Source of the DNA: Roseateles_B flavus
Lineage (GTDB): Bacteria > Pseudomonadota > Gammaproteobacteria > Burkholderiales > Burkholderiaceae_C
Length of the DNA: 64,000 nucleotides
Assembly (NCBI RefSeq): GCF_039872765.1
Contig: NZ_JBDPZC010000013.1
Location: forward strand, 73,956 to 137,955
Direction: 5' to 3'
Under the pieces are notes generated by a model. The model was not told where the DNA came from. It saw only the letters and a program-made list of their open reading frames with translations, and made no database searches. Shown here piece after piece: positions 27,593-36,368 of the stretch; positions within the stretch are counted from its first letter, which is position 1, and every line of letters begins with the position of its first letter. A program made the position numbers and the translations under genes.

Positions 27593-27835
27593 GGGAAACC
27601 CTCTGTTCAACGAGCCCCTCACTGCGGCGAGGGGCGTTCTTGGTGTTGCGCCAACCGGAGCCGCAAAGGGCTCGCGCAGCTGAGCGAGGGGCAATTGTTT
27701 CACCAGCTTTACAAACAACGCATCACGACGACACAAAGAGCCGCATTTCGATGCGTGTTAGCTACAGGCAAACCCTGTTCTTCACTATCCGAACATCAAA
27801 TCAAGGGCAAACCCTGATTCCTCAGGGCGGCGCGC

Positions 27836-28033
27836 TCAGCCCGCAGCCGGCGGGTAGCCCGCCTCGCTCAGCAGGGCGGCCAGGCGGGCGTCGTCCAGAC
27901 GGCTCTGGACCTGCACCGTGCGGGCCTCGCGCTGGAACTCCAGGCGGACCTCGGGATCGGCGGCCTTCAGCGCCTCGGTGATGGCGGCCACGCAATGGCC
28001 GCAGCTCATGTCGGGAAGGTGGAAGCTGCTCAT
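27836..28033 (-). CDS. copZ: Heavy-metal-associated copper chaperone
   Basis: 65 residues, a single HMA domain with metal-binding Cys11 and Cys14 in DMSCGHCVAAI. It carries Cu(I) in the cytoplasm to the CopA ATPase encoded divergently at 28180. A CueR-type promoter with -10 at 28066-28071 lies directly upstream. Confidence 0.92.
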   Translation of the reverse strand: MSSFHLPDMSCGHCVAAITEALKAADPEVRLEFQREARTVQVQSRLDDARLAALLSEAGYPPAAG

Positions 28034-28065
28034 GAGGGGGTCCTCGCGGTTTCGATGACGGCCGC

Positions 28066-28096
28066 AGCTTAATCATTCCCATCATGGCAAGGTCAA
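28066..28096 (-). promoter_or_regulatory. CueR-type promoter of copZ
   Basis: Reading the minus strand: -35 TTGACC (28096-28091), a 19-bp spacer typical of MerR-activated promoters, and -10 TAAGCT (28071-28066). The dyad ACCTTGCC...GGGAATGA spans the spacer, the same 21-bp layout as E. coli copA. Confidence 0.75.
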
Positions 28097-28142
28097 GCCA
28101 CTGGCGGCTTTCCTCACTGCCCGAACGGGCATGGTCGGCCGC

Positions 28143-28173
28143 TTGACCTTACCATCAGGTGAAGCTTGAGACT
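28143..28173 (+). promoter_or_regulatory. CueR-type promoter of copA
   Basis: -35 TTGACC (28143-28148), 21-bp dyad ACCTTACC...GGTGAAGCT (28146-28166), and a weak -10 (GAGACT, 28168-28173) at the 19-bp MerR spacing. It lies 7 bases from the CopA ATG, so the transcript would have a very short leader. Confidence 0.6.
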
Positions 28174-28179
28174 GCAGCC

Positions 28180-30597
28180 ATGAACACATCCGCCACCCTG
28201 AGCCTGCCCGTCACGGGCATGAGCTGCGCGTCCTGCGTCAAACGTGTCGAGCGCCTGCTGGGCCAGGTGCCCGGCGTCAGCGCCGTCACGGTCAATCTGG
28301 CCACCGAACAGGCCGACCTGAGCGGCCAGCCCAGTCTGCAGGACCTGGCCCAGGCCCTGCGCAAGGGGGGCTACGGCCTGCGCGAGAGGCAATGGCAGCT
28401 GCACATCACGGGCATGACCTGCGCGTCCTGCGTCGGCCGCATCGAGAAGGTGCTGCGCAAGCTGCCTGGGGTGCTGGAGGCCAGCGTCAACCTGGCGACC
28501 GAGACCGCCAGCGTGCGTGCCCTGTCCAACACCGACAGCGACGCCCTCATCGCCGCCATCACCCAGGCCGGCTATGGGGCCCGCCTGCTGGACGACGGCA
28601 GCGAGCCGGCGGGCGAGGAGCCGCAAAGCCTCTGGCAGTCCCTGCAGGAGGGGCGGCTGGGCCTGGTCCTCGCCGTGCTGCTGAGCCTGCCCCTGGTCCT
28701 GCCCATGGTGGGCATGCTCTGGGGCGCACACTGGATGCTCAATGGCTGGATCCAGCTGGTCCTGGCCACGCCAGTGCAGTTCCTGATGGGCGCGCGCTTC
28801 TATCGCAAGGGCTGGGCCGCACTGAAGGCCGGCAGCGGCACCATGGACTTGCTGGTTGCCCTGGGCACCAGCGCGGCCTACGGACTCTCGGTCTACGAGC
28901 TGCTGCGCCACGGCCCCATGAGCATGTCGCTGTACTTCGAATCCGCTGCCGTGGTCATCACGCTCGTGCTGCTGGGCAAGCACCTGGAGGCCCGCGCCAA
29001 GCACCGCACCACCGAGGCCATCCGCGCCCTGCGCCAGCTGCGCCCCGAGACCGCCCGCAAGCGCCGCGCCGACGGCAGCGAGCAGGAGCTGCCCGTGGCT
29101 GCCCTGATGCTGGGCGACCGCGTGGTGGTGCGGCCGGGCGAGCGCATCCCGGTCGACGGCACCGTGCTGGAAGGCGCCAGTCATGTGGACGAGTCCCTGA
29201 TCACGGGCGAGAGCCTGCCCGTGCCGAGGGGCGTGGGCGAGGCCGTCATCGGCGGCGCCGTCAATGGCGAGGGCCTGCTGCTGCTGGAGGTGCGTGCGCT
29301 GGGTGCGGAGTCCACGCTGTCGCGCATCGTGCGTCTGGTTGAATCGGCGCAGGCGGGCAAGGCGCCCATCCAGCGTCTGGTCGACCAGGTCAGCGCCGTC
29401 TTCGTGCCGGTGGTGGTGGCTATAGCCGTCCTGACCCTGCTGGCCTGGGGCTTCAGCACCGGCGACTGGGAACGCGCCCTGCTGCACGCCGTGGCGGTGC
29501 TGGTCATCGCCTGCCCCTGCGCCCTGGGCCTGGCGACGCCTGCCGCGCTGATGGCCGGCACCGGCGTGGCGGCACGCCGCGGCCTGCTGATCAAGGACGC
29601 CGAGGCCCTGGAGCTGGCACGCAAGCTGCAGGTCGTCGCCTTCGACAAGACCGGCACGCTCACCGAAGGTCACCCCAGGCTGCTGGACCTGCAGGCCAGC
29701 CCCCTCATCGACGACACCGGCCTGCTGCGCCTGGCGGCCATCCTGCAGCAGGGCAGCGAGCACCCGCTGGCCAAGGCGGTGCTGGCCTCGTGGCAGGCAC
29801 GCCCGGAAGGCGGGGGTCAGGTCTTGCCAAAGCCCACCGATTTCCGTGCCGTGGCCGGCCGCGGGCTGGAGGCCATGCTCGAGAACGAGCGCTTGATGCT
29901 CGGCAGCAGCCGCTACATGCAGGAGCTGGGCGTGGACCTCGGCGCCCTGCAGGACCGCGCGCAGGCCCTGCAGTCGCAGGGGCGGACCCTCTCCTGGCTG
30001 GCTCGCCGCACGGAGGCGGCTGCGGCGCCCGAGCTGCTGGGCCTGCTGGCCTTCGGCGACCCGATCAAGCCGAGCTCCCGCGAGGCCATCGCGCAGCTGC
30101 GCCGGCTGGGGGTGCGCACCGTGCTGCTGAGCGGAGACAACCGCGGTGCCGCCGAAGCCGTGGGACGCGAGCTGGGCCTGGACGAAGTGCACGCCGAGGT
30201 GCTGCCTGAGCACAAGGCCCAGCAGGTGACCGCGCTCAAGGCCGGTGGCCAGTGCGTGGCCATGGTGGGCGACGGCATCAACGACGCGCCGGCGCTGGCC
30301 GCCGCCGACGTGGGTCTGGCCATGGGCAGTGGCACCGACGTCGCCATGCACGCCGCCGGCATCACCCTGATGCGCTCGGATCCGCGCCTGGTGGCCGAGG
30401 CCATTGCCCTGTCGCGGCGCACCGTGGCCAAGATCCGACAGAACCTCTTCTGGGCCTTTGCCTACAACGTCGTGGGCATCCCTCTGGCGGCCCTGGGCCT
30501 GCTCAGCCCCGTGATCGCGGGCGCGGCCATGGCGCTGTCCAGTGTCACCGTGATCAGCAATGCGCTGCTGCTGCAGCGCTGGAGGCCGCACGAATGA
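28180..30597 (+). CDS. copA: Cu(I)-exporting P1B-type ATPase
   Basis: 805 residues: two N-terminal HMA domains (C16/C19 and C81/C84, both C-A-S-C), eight transmembrane helices, actuator ITGES, membrane metal site C445-P-C447, phosphorylation site Asp489 in DKTGT, ATP-binding EHPLAKA and GDGINDAP. Exports cytoplasmic Cu(I) at the expense of ATP. ATG 28180 chosen; a GTG at 28159 lies inside the promoter dyad. Its stop overlaps the cueR start (ATGA). One exact copy of the dispersed 12-mer lies within it (29816-29827). Confidence 0.97.
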   Translation: MNTSATLSLPVTGMSCASCVKRVERLLGQVPGVSAVTVNLATEQADLSGQPSLQDLAQALRKGGYGLRERQWQLHITGMTCASCVGRIEKVLRKLPGVLEASVNLATETASVRALSNTDSDALIAAITQAGYGARLLDDGSEPAGEEPQSLWQSLQEGRLGLVLAVLLSLPLVLPMVGMLWGAHWMLNGWIQLVLATPVQFLMGARFYRKGWAALKAGSGTMDLLVALGTSAAYGLSVYELLRHGPMSMSLYFESAAVVITLVLLGKHLEARAKHRTTEAIRALRQLRPETARKRRADGSEQELPVAALMLGDRVVVRPGERIPVDGTVLEGASHVDESLITGESLPVPRGVGEAVIGGAVNGEGLLLLEVRALGAESTLSRIVRLVESAQAGKAPIQRLVDQVSAVFVPVVVAIAVLTLLAWGFSTGDWERALLHAVAVLVIACPCALGLATPAALMAGTGVAARRGLLIKDAEALELARKLQVVAFDKTGTLTEGHPRLLDLQASPLIDDTGLLRLAAILQQGSEHPLAKAVLASWQARPEGGGQVLPKPTDFRAVAGRGLEAMLENERLMLGSSRYMQELGVDLGALQDRAQALQSQGRTLSWLARRTEAAAAPELLGLLAFGDPIKPSSREAIAQLRRLGVRTVLLSGDNRGAAEAVGRELGLDEVHAEVLPEHKAQQVTALKAGGQCVAMVGDGINDAPALAAADVGLAMGSGTDVAMHAAGITLMRSDPRLVAEAIALSRRTVAKIRQNLFWAFAYNVVGIPLAALGLLSPVIAGAAMALSSVTVISNALLLQRWRPHE

Positions 30598-31007
30598 ACG
30601 GACTGCTCAACATCGGCGAGGCAGCGGCCCGCTCCGGCGTGTCTGCCAAGATGCTGCGCCATTACGAGAGCCTGGGGCTGCTGGGCGAGGTCTCGCGCAC
30701 CGACGCCGGCTACCGCCAGTACAGTGAGCGCGAAGTCCACATCCTGCGCTTCATCCGCCGCGGGCGGGACCTCGGCTTCTCCATGGCCGAGATCGCCGAG
30801 CTGCTGAAGCTCTGGCAGGACCGGCGCCGTGCCAGCAGCCAGGTCAAGAAGATCGCGCAGGCCCACATCGCCGACCTGGACCGCCGACTGGAGGAGATGC
30901 AGGCCATGCGCCAGACCCTGCTGCAGCTGACCCAGTGCTGCCACGGGGACGCGCGCCCCGACTGCCCCATCCTGGACGGCCTGGCGGGAGGGCCGGCCGC
31001 CGAGTGA
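30594..31007 (+). CDS. cueR: Copper-responsive MerR-family activator
   Basis: 137 residues. MerR winged helix (about 5-75; LNIGEAAARSGVSAKMLRHYESLGLL), dimerisation helix (about 80-112) and the metal-binding loop with Cys116 and Cys124 (CCHGDARPDC), the 8-residue spacing of Cu(I)-sensing CueR. The ATG overlaps the copA stop. It would activate the two 19-bp-spacer promoters at 28066-28173. Confidence 0.95.
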   Translation: MNGLLNIGEAAARSGVSAKMLRHYESLGLLGEVSRTDAGYRQYSEREVHILRFIRRGRDLGFSMAEIAELLKLWQDRRRASSQVKKIAQAHIADLDRRLEEMQAMRQTLLQLTQCCHGDARPDCPILDGLAGGPAAE

Positions 31008-31020
31008 GGCGGCCGCTGAC

Positions 31021-32034
31021 TCAGGCCGCCAGCGCCGCCAGCAGGGTGTTCTTGAGATCCTGCCGTCCCAGGCGCGCCGGACGCGAGCCGTCGGGCACGC
31101 CGATGTCGAAGCGGAACTCCTCGTCCACCAGCTCGATCCAGCGGCGCAGGCCGTAGCGCTCCCGCAGGCTGGCGGCGAAGTCGGCCATGCCGGACGCGTC
31201 GGCTGGAATGCCGGAGACCAGCGCATTCCAGCCCGGATCTGCGGCGGCGAGCAGCTCACGCGCCTGGTCCAGGTTGGCCAGGCAATCGCAGGCCAGGCCG
31301 GCCTGACCCAGCAGGCGGGCGCTCTCGACGCGGCTGGGCTCATGCGGATCCAGGACCAGCACCCGCAGGGCCAGGTCCAGGCGGCGGCGCGGCAGGCGTT
31401 CGTCCTCGACGCTCTCGGGCTCGGCGGCGAGATGTCCCAGGTGCAGTGTCAGGTCCACCGTGCCGGCGTGCTGACCTTCGCGCCGCTCCAGGGCCCAGCC
31501 TCTCGCCCGGGCGAGCAGGCGCAGCAGCTGCCAGTGGAGCTCGTCCTCGCTGGCCGCCTGGCCCACGCCCGACAGGCGCAGCACCTGGCGCGACTCGTCG
31601 AGGGCCGCCACGCTGAGGCGCACATCGCGCCCGCCCGACAGGGCATGGCCCAGCATCAGGTCCAGGGCGTGCTGCAGAAGGCCGGCATCCAGCGACTGGA
31701 CCAGGGCGGGCCCTGCCTGCAGCTCGGCCTGCAGCCCGGCCTTCTGCCAGGCTGGCCGCCACTGCTGCAGGGCCTGGGCGGCCGCGGCCTGCAGGTCCAC
31801 GGGCTCGGCCGCTGCCGGCCGGGTGCCCCGCAAGGCATGGACCAGGGCCTGCATCTCCAGGCCCAGCTGCTCCAGCTCGGTGCCTGCCTGCAGGACGAGC
31901 CCCGGATCACCGGCCGCGGCCTGGAGCCGCAGGGCATGGCGGGCCAGCCATTCGCCCAGGCTGCTCAGCAGGAAGGCTGGCACTTCGAGGCTCAGGGGGC
32001 CGGCCAGGAGGGCGGAGGCGGGGGACGGCTTCAT
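31021..32034 (-). CDS. Degenerate sensor-kinase/receiver-like protein
   Basis: 337 residues, no named family recognised. The N-terminal 1-95 is helical with a HisKA-like shape (LEQLGLEMQALVHALRG). Residues about 100-205 resemble a HATPase core (LDAGLLQHALDLMLGHAL in the N-box position) but lack clear G1/G2 glycine boxes. Residues about 220-315 resemble a receiver (LRVLVLDPHEPSRVESARLLGQAG) in which the acidic pair is reduced and the phospho-Asp position appears to be Ser (NALVSGIP). It starts 28 bases after the PilB-like ATPase with GGAG before ATG 32034, so they are co-transcribed. Probably a catalytically dead regulatory partner; this is inference. Confidence 0.55.
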   Translation of the reverse strand: MKPSPASALLAGPLSLEVPAFLLSSLGEWLARHALRLQAAAGDPGLVLQAGTELEQLGLEMQALVHALRGTRPAAAEPVDLQAAAAQALQQWRPAWQKAGLQAELQAGPALVQSLDAGLLQHALDLMLGHALSGGRDVRLSVAALDESRQVLRLSGVGQAASEDELHWQLLRLLARARGWALERREGQHAGTVDLTLHLGHLAAEPESVEDERLPRRRLDLALRVLVLDPHEPSRVESARLLGQAGLACDCLANLDQARELLAAADPGWNALVSGIPADASGMADFAASLRERYGLRRWIELVDEEFRFDIGVPDGSRPARLGRQDLKNTLLAALAA

Positions 32035-32062
32035 CGGTGGCTCCTTCAAGTCACGGGGGGAT

Positions 32063-34030
32063 TCACTGGTTGCTGGCGGCCAGCACCTCGGGGAGGTCCG
32101 TCAGGCCGGCCAGCACCTTCTCGATGCCGTCCTGGCGCAGGGTGCGCATGCCCGACTGCAGGGCCAGCTGGAACATCTCGGCGGCCGGGGCGCGGCGCCG
32201 CACCAGGATGCGCAGCGCGTCGTCGGCCACCAGCAGCTCGTGGATGCCCAGGCGCCCGCGGTAGCCCGTGCCGCCGCAGGCATCGCAGCCATGGTGGCGG
32301 TACTGCATCAGCTGGCCGCCAACGCCGAAGCGATCGCGCCAATGGGCCAGCAGGGCATCGGGAGACAGGCCCGGCGGGGGCGTCTGCAGGTAGAGCTGGG
32401 CCAGGGAGTGCGCGGCCCGCTCGTCCAGGGGCTCCACCACGCGGCAGTCGCGGCACAGGCGGCGCACCAGGCGCTGGGCCAGCACGGCCAGCAGCGAGTC
32501 CGAGAACATGAAAGGGTCCAGGCCGATCTCCAGCAGCCGCGTCACACTCTCGGGCGCCGAGTTGGTGTGCAGGGTGGACATCACCAGGTGCCCGGTCAGC
32601 GAGGCCTCGATGGCGATGCGCGCGGTCTCCTCGTCGCGCATCTCGCCGATCATGATCACGTCCGGATCGGCCCGCAGAAAGGTGCGCATGGCCGCCGCGA
32701 AGGTCCAGCCGATGCGGGCATTGACCTGCACCTGGCGCAGGCCCTCCTGGGTGATCTCGATGGGGTCCTCGGCCGTCCAGATCTTGCGCTTGTCCTCGTT
32801 GAGCTCGCGCATCACCGAGTGCAGGGTGGTGGTCTTGCCGCAGCCCGTGGGGCCGCAGATCAGCAGCAGGCCGTAGGACTTGCTCATCACCCGCCGCAGC
32901 CCCTCCAGATTGCTCAGGGAGAGCCCGATCTCGTCCAGCGGCAGCGGCTTCATGCCGCCCAGCAGGCGCAGCACCACGTCCTCCAGGCCGGTGTTGGTGG
33001 GCACCGTCACCAGGCGCAGCTCGACGGGCGGACCGCCGAAGCGGCTGAAGTCGATCTTGCCGTCCTGAGGGCGGCGGTGCTCGGAGATGTCCAGGTCCGC
33101 CATGATCTTCAGGCGGGCGACCAGGGCGAAGCGCACGCGGCTGGGCAGCTCCAGATAGCGCAGCAGGTCGCCGTCGATGCGCAGGCGGATGCGCACGGGG
33201 CGCGGCGCATCGGAGGCTTCGATGTGGATGTCCGAGGCGCCCAGCTCGATGGCATCGGCGATGAGGCGGTTGACCAGGCGCACCAGGGTGTTGTCCGACT
33301 CGGCCACCACGCCCACCTCGGCATCGCCCGAGACGCTGTCCGCCTCCGCCAGCTGCTGGGCCAGCTCGCGGATGGTGGCGGCCTGGGCGGCCGGCGCGAT
33401 GGCCCTGTCCGGCATCTCGCCCGATGACTTGGCGATGCCGGCCAGGTCCTGCTGGTAGGCACGGGCAATGGCGGGGAGCAGGGTGCCCGGCCGCGCCAGC
33501 ACCGGCTTCACATGCAGCTCGGAGACGAAGCGCAGCACCTCCAGCAGGTGCTGGTCCCAGGGGTCCGCCACGGCGACCACCAGCACATCGGCCCGCACCA
33601 TCAGCGGGCAGACCGACTCTCGCAGCGCGATCATGCGCGGGATCTGGGCCAGGGCATCGGGCTCGGGCCGCACGCAGCCCAGGTCCACGGTGGGCACGCC
33701 CTGCCAGGCGGCCAGCATCTGGCGCAGCTGTGCCGGGGTCAGCACGCCATCCTTGACCAGCTGCTCGCCGAGGGGCACATGGGGCACGGCGCCCAGCTGC
33801 CGGCCCAGCGCCCGCTGCAGCTGCGGGCGGCTCAGCAGACCGGCCTCGATCAAGGCCTCGCCCAGGCGCGCGGCCCGGGCCACGGGGCCACCCTGCATCT
33901 GCTGCCAGAGCTGGTCCAGATCGGTGTGGACCGGTGCGCCGGTCCGGGCGCCGCCGGGCGAGGCGGCATGGGCCAGGGCGTCCAGCGCGGCGGGGACGGT
34001 GTCGTGCTCGTACTGCAAATTCGTGCTCAT
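32063..34030 (-). CDS. GspE/PilB-family secretion ATPase (orphan)
   Basis: 655 residues. Two MshEN/GSPII_E N-terminal modules (about 52-140; RLGEALIEAGLLSRPQLQRAL and LGEQLVKDGVLTPAQLRQML), which in relatives bind c-di-GMP. C-terminal ATPase: Walker A GPTGCGKTTT, Asp box, Walker B DVIMIGEMRDEET, His box GHLVMSTLHTN, and zinc-binding CxxC pairs (CRDC, CDAC). It would power type IV pilus or type II secretion assembly, but no other pilus or secretion genes adjoin. Co-transcribed with the degenerate sensor-like gene. ATG 34030 chosen over the upstream start at 34090. Confidence 0.85.
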   Translation of the reverse strand: MSTNLQYEHDTVPAALDALAHAASPGGARTGAPVHTDLDQLWQQMQGGPVARAARLGEALIEAGLLSRPQLQRALGRQLGAVPHVPLGEQLVKDGVLTPAQLRQMLAAWQGVPTVDLGCVRPEPDALAQIPRMIALRESVCPLMVRADVLVVAVADPWDQHLLEVLRFVSELHVKPVLARPGTLLPAIARAYQQDLAGIAKSSGEMPDRAIAPAAQAATIRELAQQLAEADSVSGDAEVGVVAESDNTLVRLVNRLIADAIELGASDIHIEASDAPRPVRIRLRIDGDLLRYLELPSRVRFALVARLKIMADLDISEHRRPQDGKIDFSRFGGPPVELRLVTVPTNTGLEDVVLRLLGGMKPLPLDEIGLSLSNLEGLRRVMSKSYGLLLICGPTGCGKTTTLHSVMRELNEDKRKIWTAEDPIEITQEGLRQVQVNARIGWTFAAAMRTFLRADPDVIMIGEMRDEETARIAIEASLTGHLVMSTLHTNSAPESVTRLLEIGLDPFMFSDSLLAVLAQRLVRRLCRDCRVVEPLDERAAHSLAQLYLQTPPPGLSPDALLAHWRDRFGVGGQLMQYRHHGCDACGGTGYRGRLGIHELLVADDALRILVRRRAPAAEMFQLALQSGMRTLRQDGIEKVLAGLTDLPEVLAASNQ

Positions 34031-34186
34031 GCAACAAAGTGTGAACGCACGGGCGCACGTCGCACAATGTGCAAATTGCGCCGGCGCCACGACTCGCTGC
34101 GCCAGCCTCGCAGTTCTTGAGCAATATCAATCGAGGCGGGCCGATCCCGCCTCGCGGTACCCAGCCCCGCTGCCCGGGGCGGGCCC

Positions 34187-35065
34187 TCAGGCCAGGCGGC
34201 CGCTCTGGAAGTCGCGCACCGCCTGCATCAGCTCCGCCTCCGTGTTCATCACGAAGGGGCCGTACTGCGCGATGGGCTCGCCCAGGGGCCGGCCGGCGAT
34301 CAGCAACAGCCGCGCGCCCTCCTCGCCCGCCTGCAGACGCACGCCGTCGCTGCCCGGCGTGTTGGCCAGGATGGCCATGCGCTGCTGCGGCACGGTGCAG
34401 CCGCTGTCGAAGCGCGCGCCACCGCGGTAGACGTAGACAAACGCGTTGTGGCTGTCCGGCAGGGCGTGCTCGAAGCGGGCGCCGGGCGGCAGGTGCACGT
34501 CCAGATAGACGGGCTCGGTGTGCTCGCGCTGGACCGCGCCCGCCACGCCGCGGTGCTCGCCGGCGATGACGCGCACCACCACGCCCTCGCCTTCCCACTG
34601 CGGGATCTCGCTGCTCGGGATGTCGCGGTACCAGGGCTCGCAGAGCTTGCTGCGGCCCGGCAGGTTGAGCCACAGCTGGAAGCCCTCCATGCGGCCCGCT
34701 TCCTGCTCCGGCAGCTCGGAATGGATCACCCCGCGACCCGCCGTCATCCACTGCACGCCGCCGCTCTGCAGCAGGCCCTCGTGGCCGGCTGAATCGCGAT
34801 GGCGCATGCGGCCTTCGAGCATGTAGGTGATGGTCTCGAAGCCGCGGTGCGGGTGGTCGGGGAAGCCGGCGATGTAGTCGTCGGCCTGATCGGAACCGAA
34901 GGCGTCCAGCATCAGGAAGGGGTCCAGGCGCTGCTGCAGGGTGTGGGTCAGCACCCGGGTCAGCTTGACGCCCGCGCCATCGCTGGTGGGCTGGCCGGTG
35001 ACCAGGCGTTCCACCTGGCGCGGCTGGTTCACGGTCTGCTGCAGGGTTTGCAGGCTGGCTTGCAT
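34187..35065 (-). CDS. Pirin family protein
   Basis: 292 residues, bicupin fold. Metal-binding segments FPDHPHRGFETITYMLEG (His pair) and VQWMTAGRGVIHSELPE (His, Glu) are in the N-terminal cupin. Bacterial pirins are Fe-dependent quercetinase-like or regulatory proteins. It lies 30 bases after the DoxX gene on the same strand, with a good AGGAG before ATG 35065, and 549 bases from azoR; pirin, DoxX and azoreductase often cluster as electrophile/oxidative-stress genes. Confidence 0.9.
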   Translation of the reverse strand: MQASLQTLQQTVNQPRQVERLVTGQPTSDGAGVKLTRVLTHTLQQRLDPFLMLDAFGSDQADDYIAGFPDHPHRGFETITYMLEGRMRHRDSAGHEGLLQSGGVQWMTAGRGVIHSELPEQEAGRMEGFQLWLNLPGRSKLCEPWYRDIPSSEIPQWEGEGVVVRVIAGEHRGVAGAVQREHTEPVYLDVHLPPGARFEHALPDSHNAFVYVYRGGARFDSGCTVPQQRMAILANTPGSDGVRLQAGEEGARLLLIAGRPLGEPIAQYGPFVMNTEAELMQAVRDFQSGRLA

Positions 35066-35095
35066 GAGGACTCTCCTTTCGATGCGGGCCGCGGC

Positions 35096-35515
35096 TCAGG
35101 GGCTGCGGCGCCGGGGCCAGTGGGCCCAGCCAACGGCAAGGAGGCAGCTGATCATCAGCACGCTGAACTCCATGCCGCCCTCTCCCGGGCCAACGACGTA
35201 CCAGCCCAGGGGGTAGTGAAACACCACGATCCCGGTCAGCAGCACCACCACGTGGGCTGCGCAGGCCGGCACCACCAGGCGGCCCGCCAGCATCAGCAGG
35301 CTCGCGGCCGTCTGGGTCAGCAGCACCGCCCAGGCCAGGGCCCCGCCGAAGGGGAAGCCCAGCGAGGACAGGTACTCGCCGAAACGCGGAATGTTCTCCG
35401 CGTGAAAGTAACCGTGCAGCGGGTGCATCAGGATGGTGAGCGCCACCGCCCATCGCACCAGCGTCACGCTGGCCTGAGCCTGTGTGGGCTCGCTTCGGAT
35501 CCAGGTTGCCAGCAT
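35096..35515 (-). CDS. DoxX-family inner-membrane protein
   Basis: 139 residues with four hydrophobic helices (about 16-33, 55-77, 80-100, 113-130) and the DoxX-type motif HPLHGYFHAENIPRFGEYL between helices 1 and 2. DoxX proteins are linked to oxidative-stress or thiol metabolism, with no settled reaction. ATG 35515 has GAGGAG; a longer start at 35572 is less likely. Between azoR and pirin on the same strand. Confidence 0.85.
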   Translation of the reverse strand: MLATWIRSEPTQAQASVTLVRWAVALTILMHPLHGYFHAENIPRFGEYLSSLGFPFGGALAWAVLLTQTAASLLMLAGRLVVPACAAHVVVLLTGIVVFHYPLGWYVVGPGEGGMEFSVLMISCLLAVGWAHWPRRRSP

Positions 35516-35614
35516 CTTGCGCTCCTCCTCGCGGACCTCGGGGCCCCGTTGAAATGCGCGCGATGGTGACATGCCCCGGGTCAGCAGACCGCCTCCGCAG
35601 GCCAGGACTTACCC

Positions 35615-36247
35615 TCAGGCAGGCTGGGCCTCCGCCTGGAACAGGGCGGCGATCTGCTCACGGGCGCCAGCCAGGCCGCGGGCCTCGGCGTCCGGGCCCA
35701 TGGCCAGGCCCTCGGCATAGATGAAGTGCAGGTCCGTCATGCCCAGAAAGCCCAGCACGGTCTTCAGGTAGGGAACCATGGTGTCGGCCGGCTGGTCGCG
35801 GTAGATGCCGCCGCGGGTCAGCACGATGTAGACCTTCTTGCCCGACAGCAGGCCCTCGGGGCCGTTGGCGGTGTAGCGGAAGGTGACGCCGGCCTTGGCG
35901 ATGGCGTCGATCCAGTGCTTCAGCTGCGTGGGGATGCCGAAGTTGATCATGGGCACGGCCAGCACCAGCACGTCCTGGGCCTTGACCTGCTCGATCAGGG
36001 CCATGTCCTGGGCCACGCGGGCGGCCTGGGCCTCGCTGCGCTGCTCGGCCGGGGTGAACAGGGCCTGGAGGGTGGCTTCGTCGAGCTCGGGCAGGGACTG
36101 CTGGCCCAGGTCCAGCACGTCCAGCTGGGCGGCGGGCTGGCGTTCGCGCAGGGCGGCGACCAGCTCATTGGCCAGGCGGGTGGAGTGGGAGCCCTGGCCG
36201 TTGTCTTGCAGGCGGCGGGCGCTGGTGTTGATTTGCAGAATGTTCAT
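35615..36247 (-). CDS. azoR: FMN-dependent NADH-azoreductase
   Basis: 210 residues, flavodoxin-like. N-terminus MNILQINTSARRLQDNGQGSHSTRLANEL (phosphate loop), VLAVPMINFGIPTQLKHWIDAIAKAGVTFRYT, and LTRGGIYRD are characteristic of AzoR, a homodimeric NADH:quinone/azo reductase of the cytoplasm, thought to protect against quinones and electrophiles. ATG 36247 with GGAG. Divergent from a LysR regulator that probably controls it. Confidence 0.93.
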   Translation of the reverse strand: MNILQINTSARRLQDNGQGSHSTRLANELVAALRERQPAAQLDVLDLGQQSLPELDEATLQALFTPAEQRSEAQAARVAQDMALIEQVKAQDVLVLAVPMINFGIPTQLKHWIDAIAKAGVTFRYTANGPEGLLSGKKVYIVLTRGGIYRDQPADTMVPYLKTVLGFLGMTDLHFIYAEGLAMGPDAEARGLAGAREQIAALFQAEAQPA

Positions 36248-36341
36248 ACCGGGCTCCTTGGTCGCCGCGGCGCGGCGTGTTGATGGCATGGCTGAACTTT
36301 ATTGATCGCACCGCAGCACCAGAAGACCAGCAAATGGATAA

Positions 36342-36365
36342 GATTGTTCCACCAAAGGAACAATC
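36342..36365. promoter_or_regulatory. Perfect inverted repeat in the azoR/lysR intergenic region
   Basis: GATTGTTCC-ACCAAA-GGAACAATC, 9-bp arms with a 6-bp spacer, ending 3 bases before the LysR ATG. The symmetry fits a LysR-type operator, and the overlap with the lysR ribosome-binding site suggests autorepression. Confidence 0.6.
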
Positions 36366-36368
36366 CCC

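Noticed and set aside
24698..27817. 1039-residue open frame on the plus strand opposite the TonB receptor
   Set aside because: Low-complexity Val/Gly/Ala/Gln-rich translation with no domain; the opposite strand encodes a clear TonB receptor. High GC leaves few stops on the antisense strand.
28159..28179. GTG at 28159 as the copA start
   Set aside because: It lies within the CueR dyad of the promoter; ATG 28180 is consistent with the conserved N-terminus.
28114..30591. 825-residue open frame antisense to copA
   Set aside because: Shadow of a well-supported P-type ATPase; composition rich in His/Gln/Gly with no motif.
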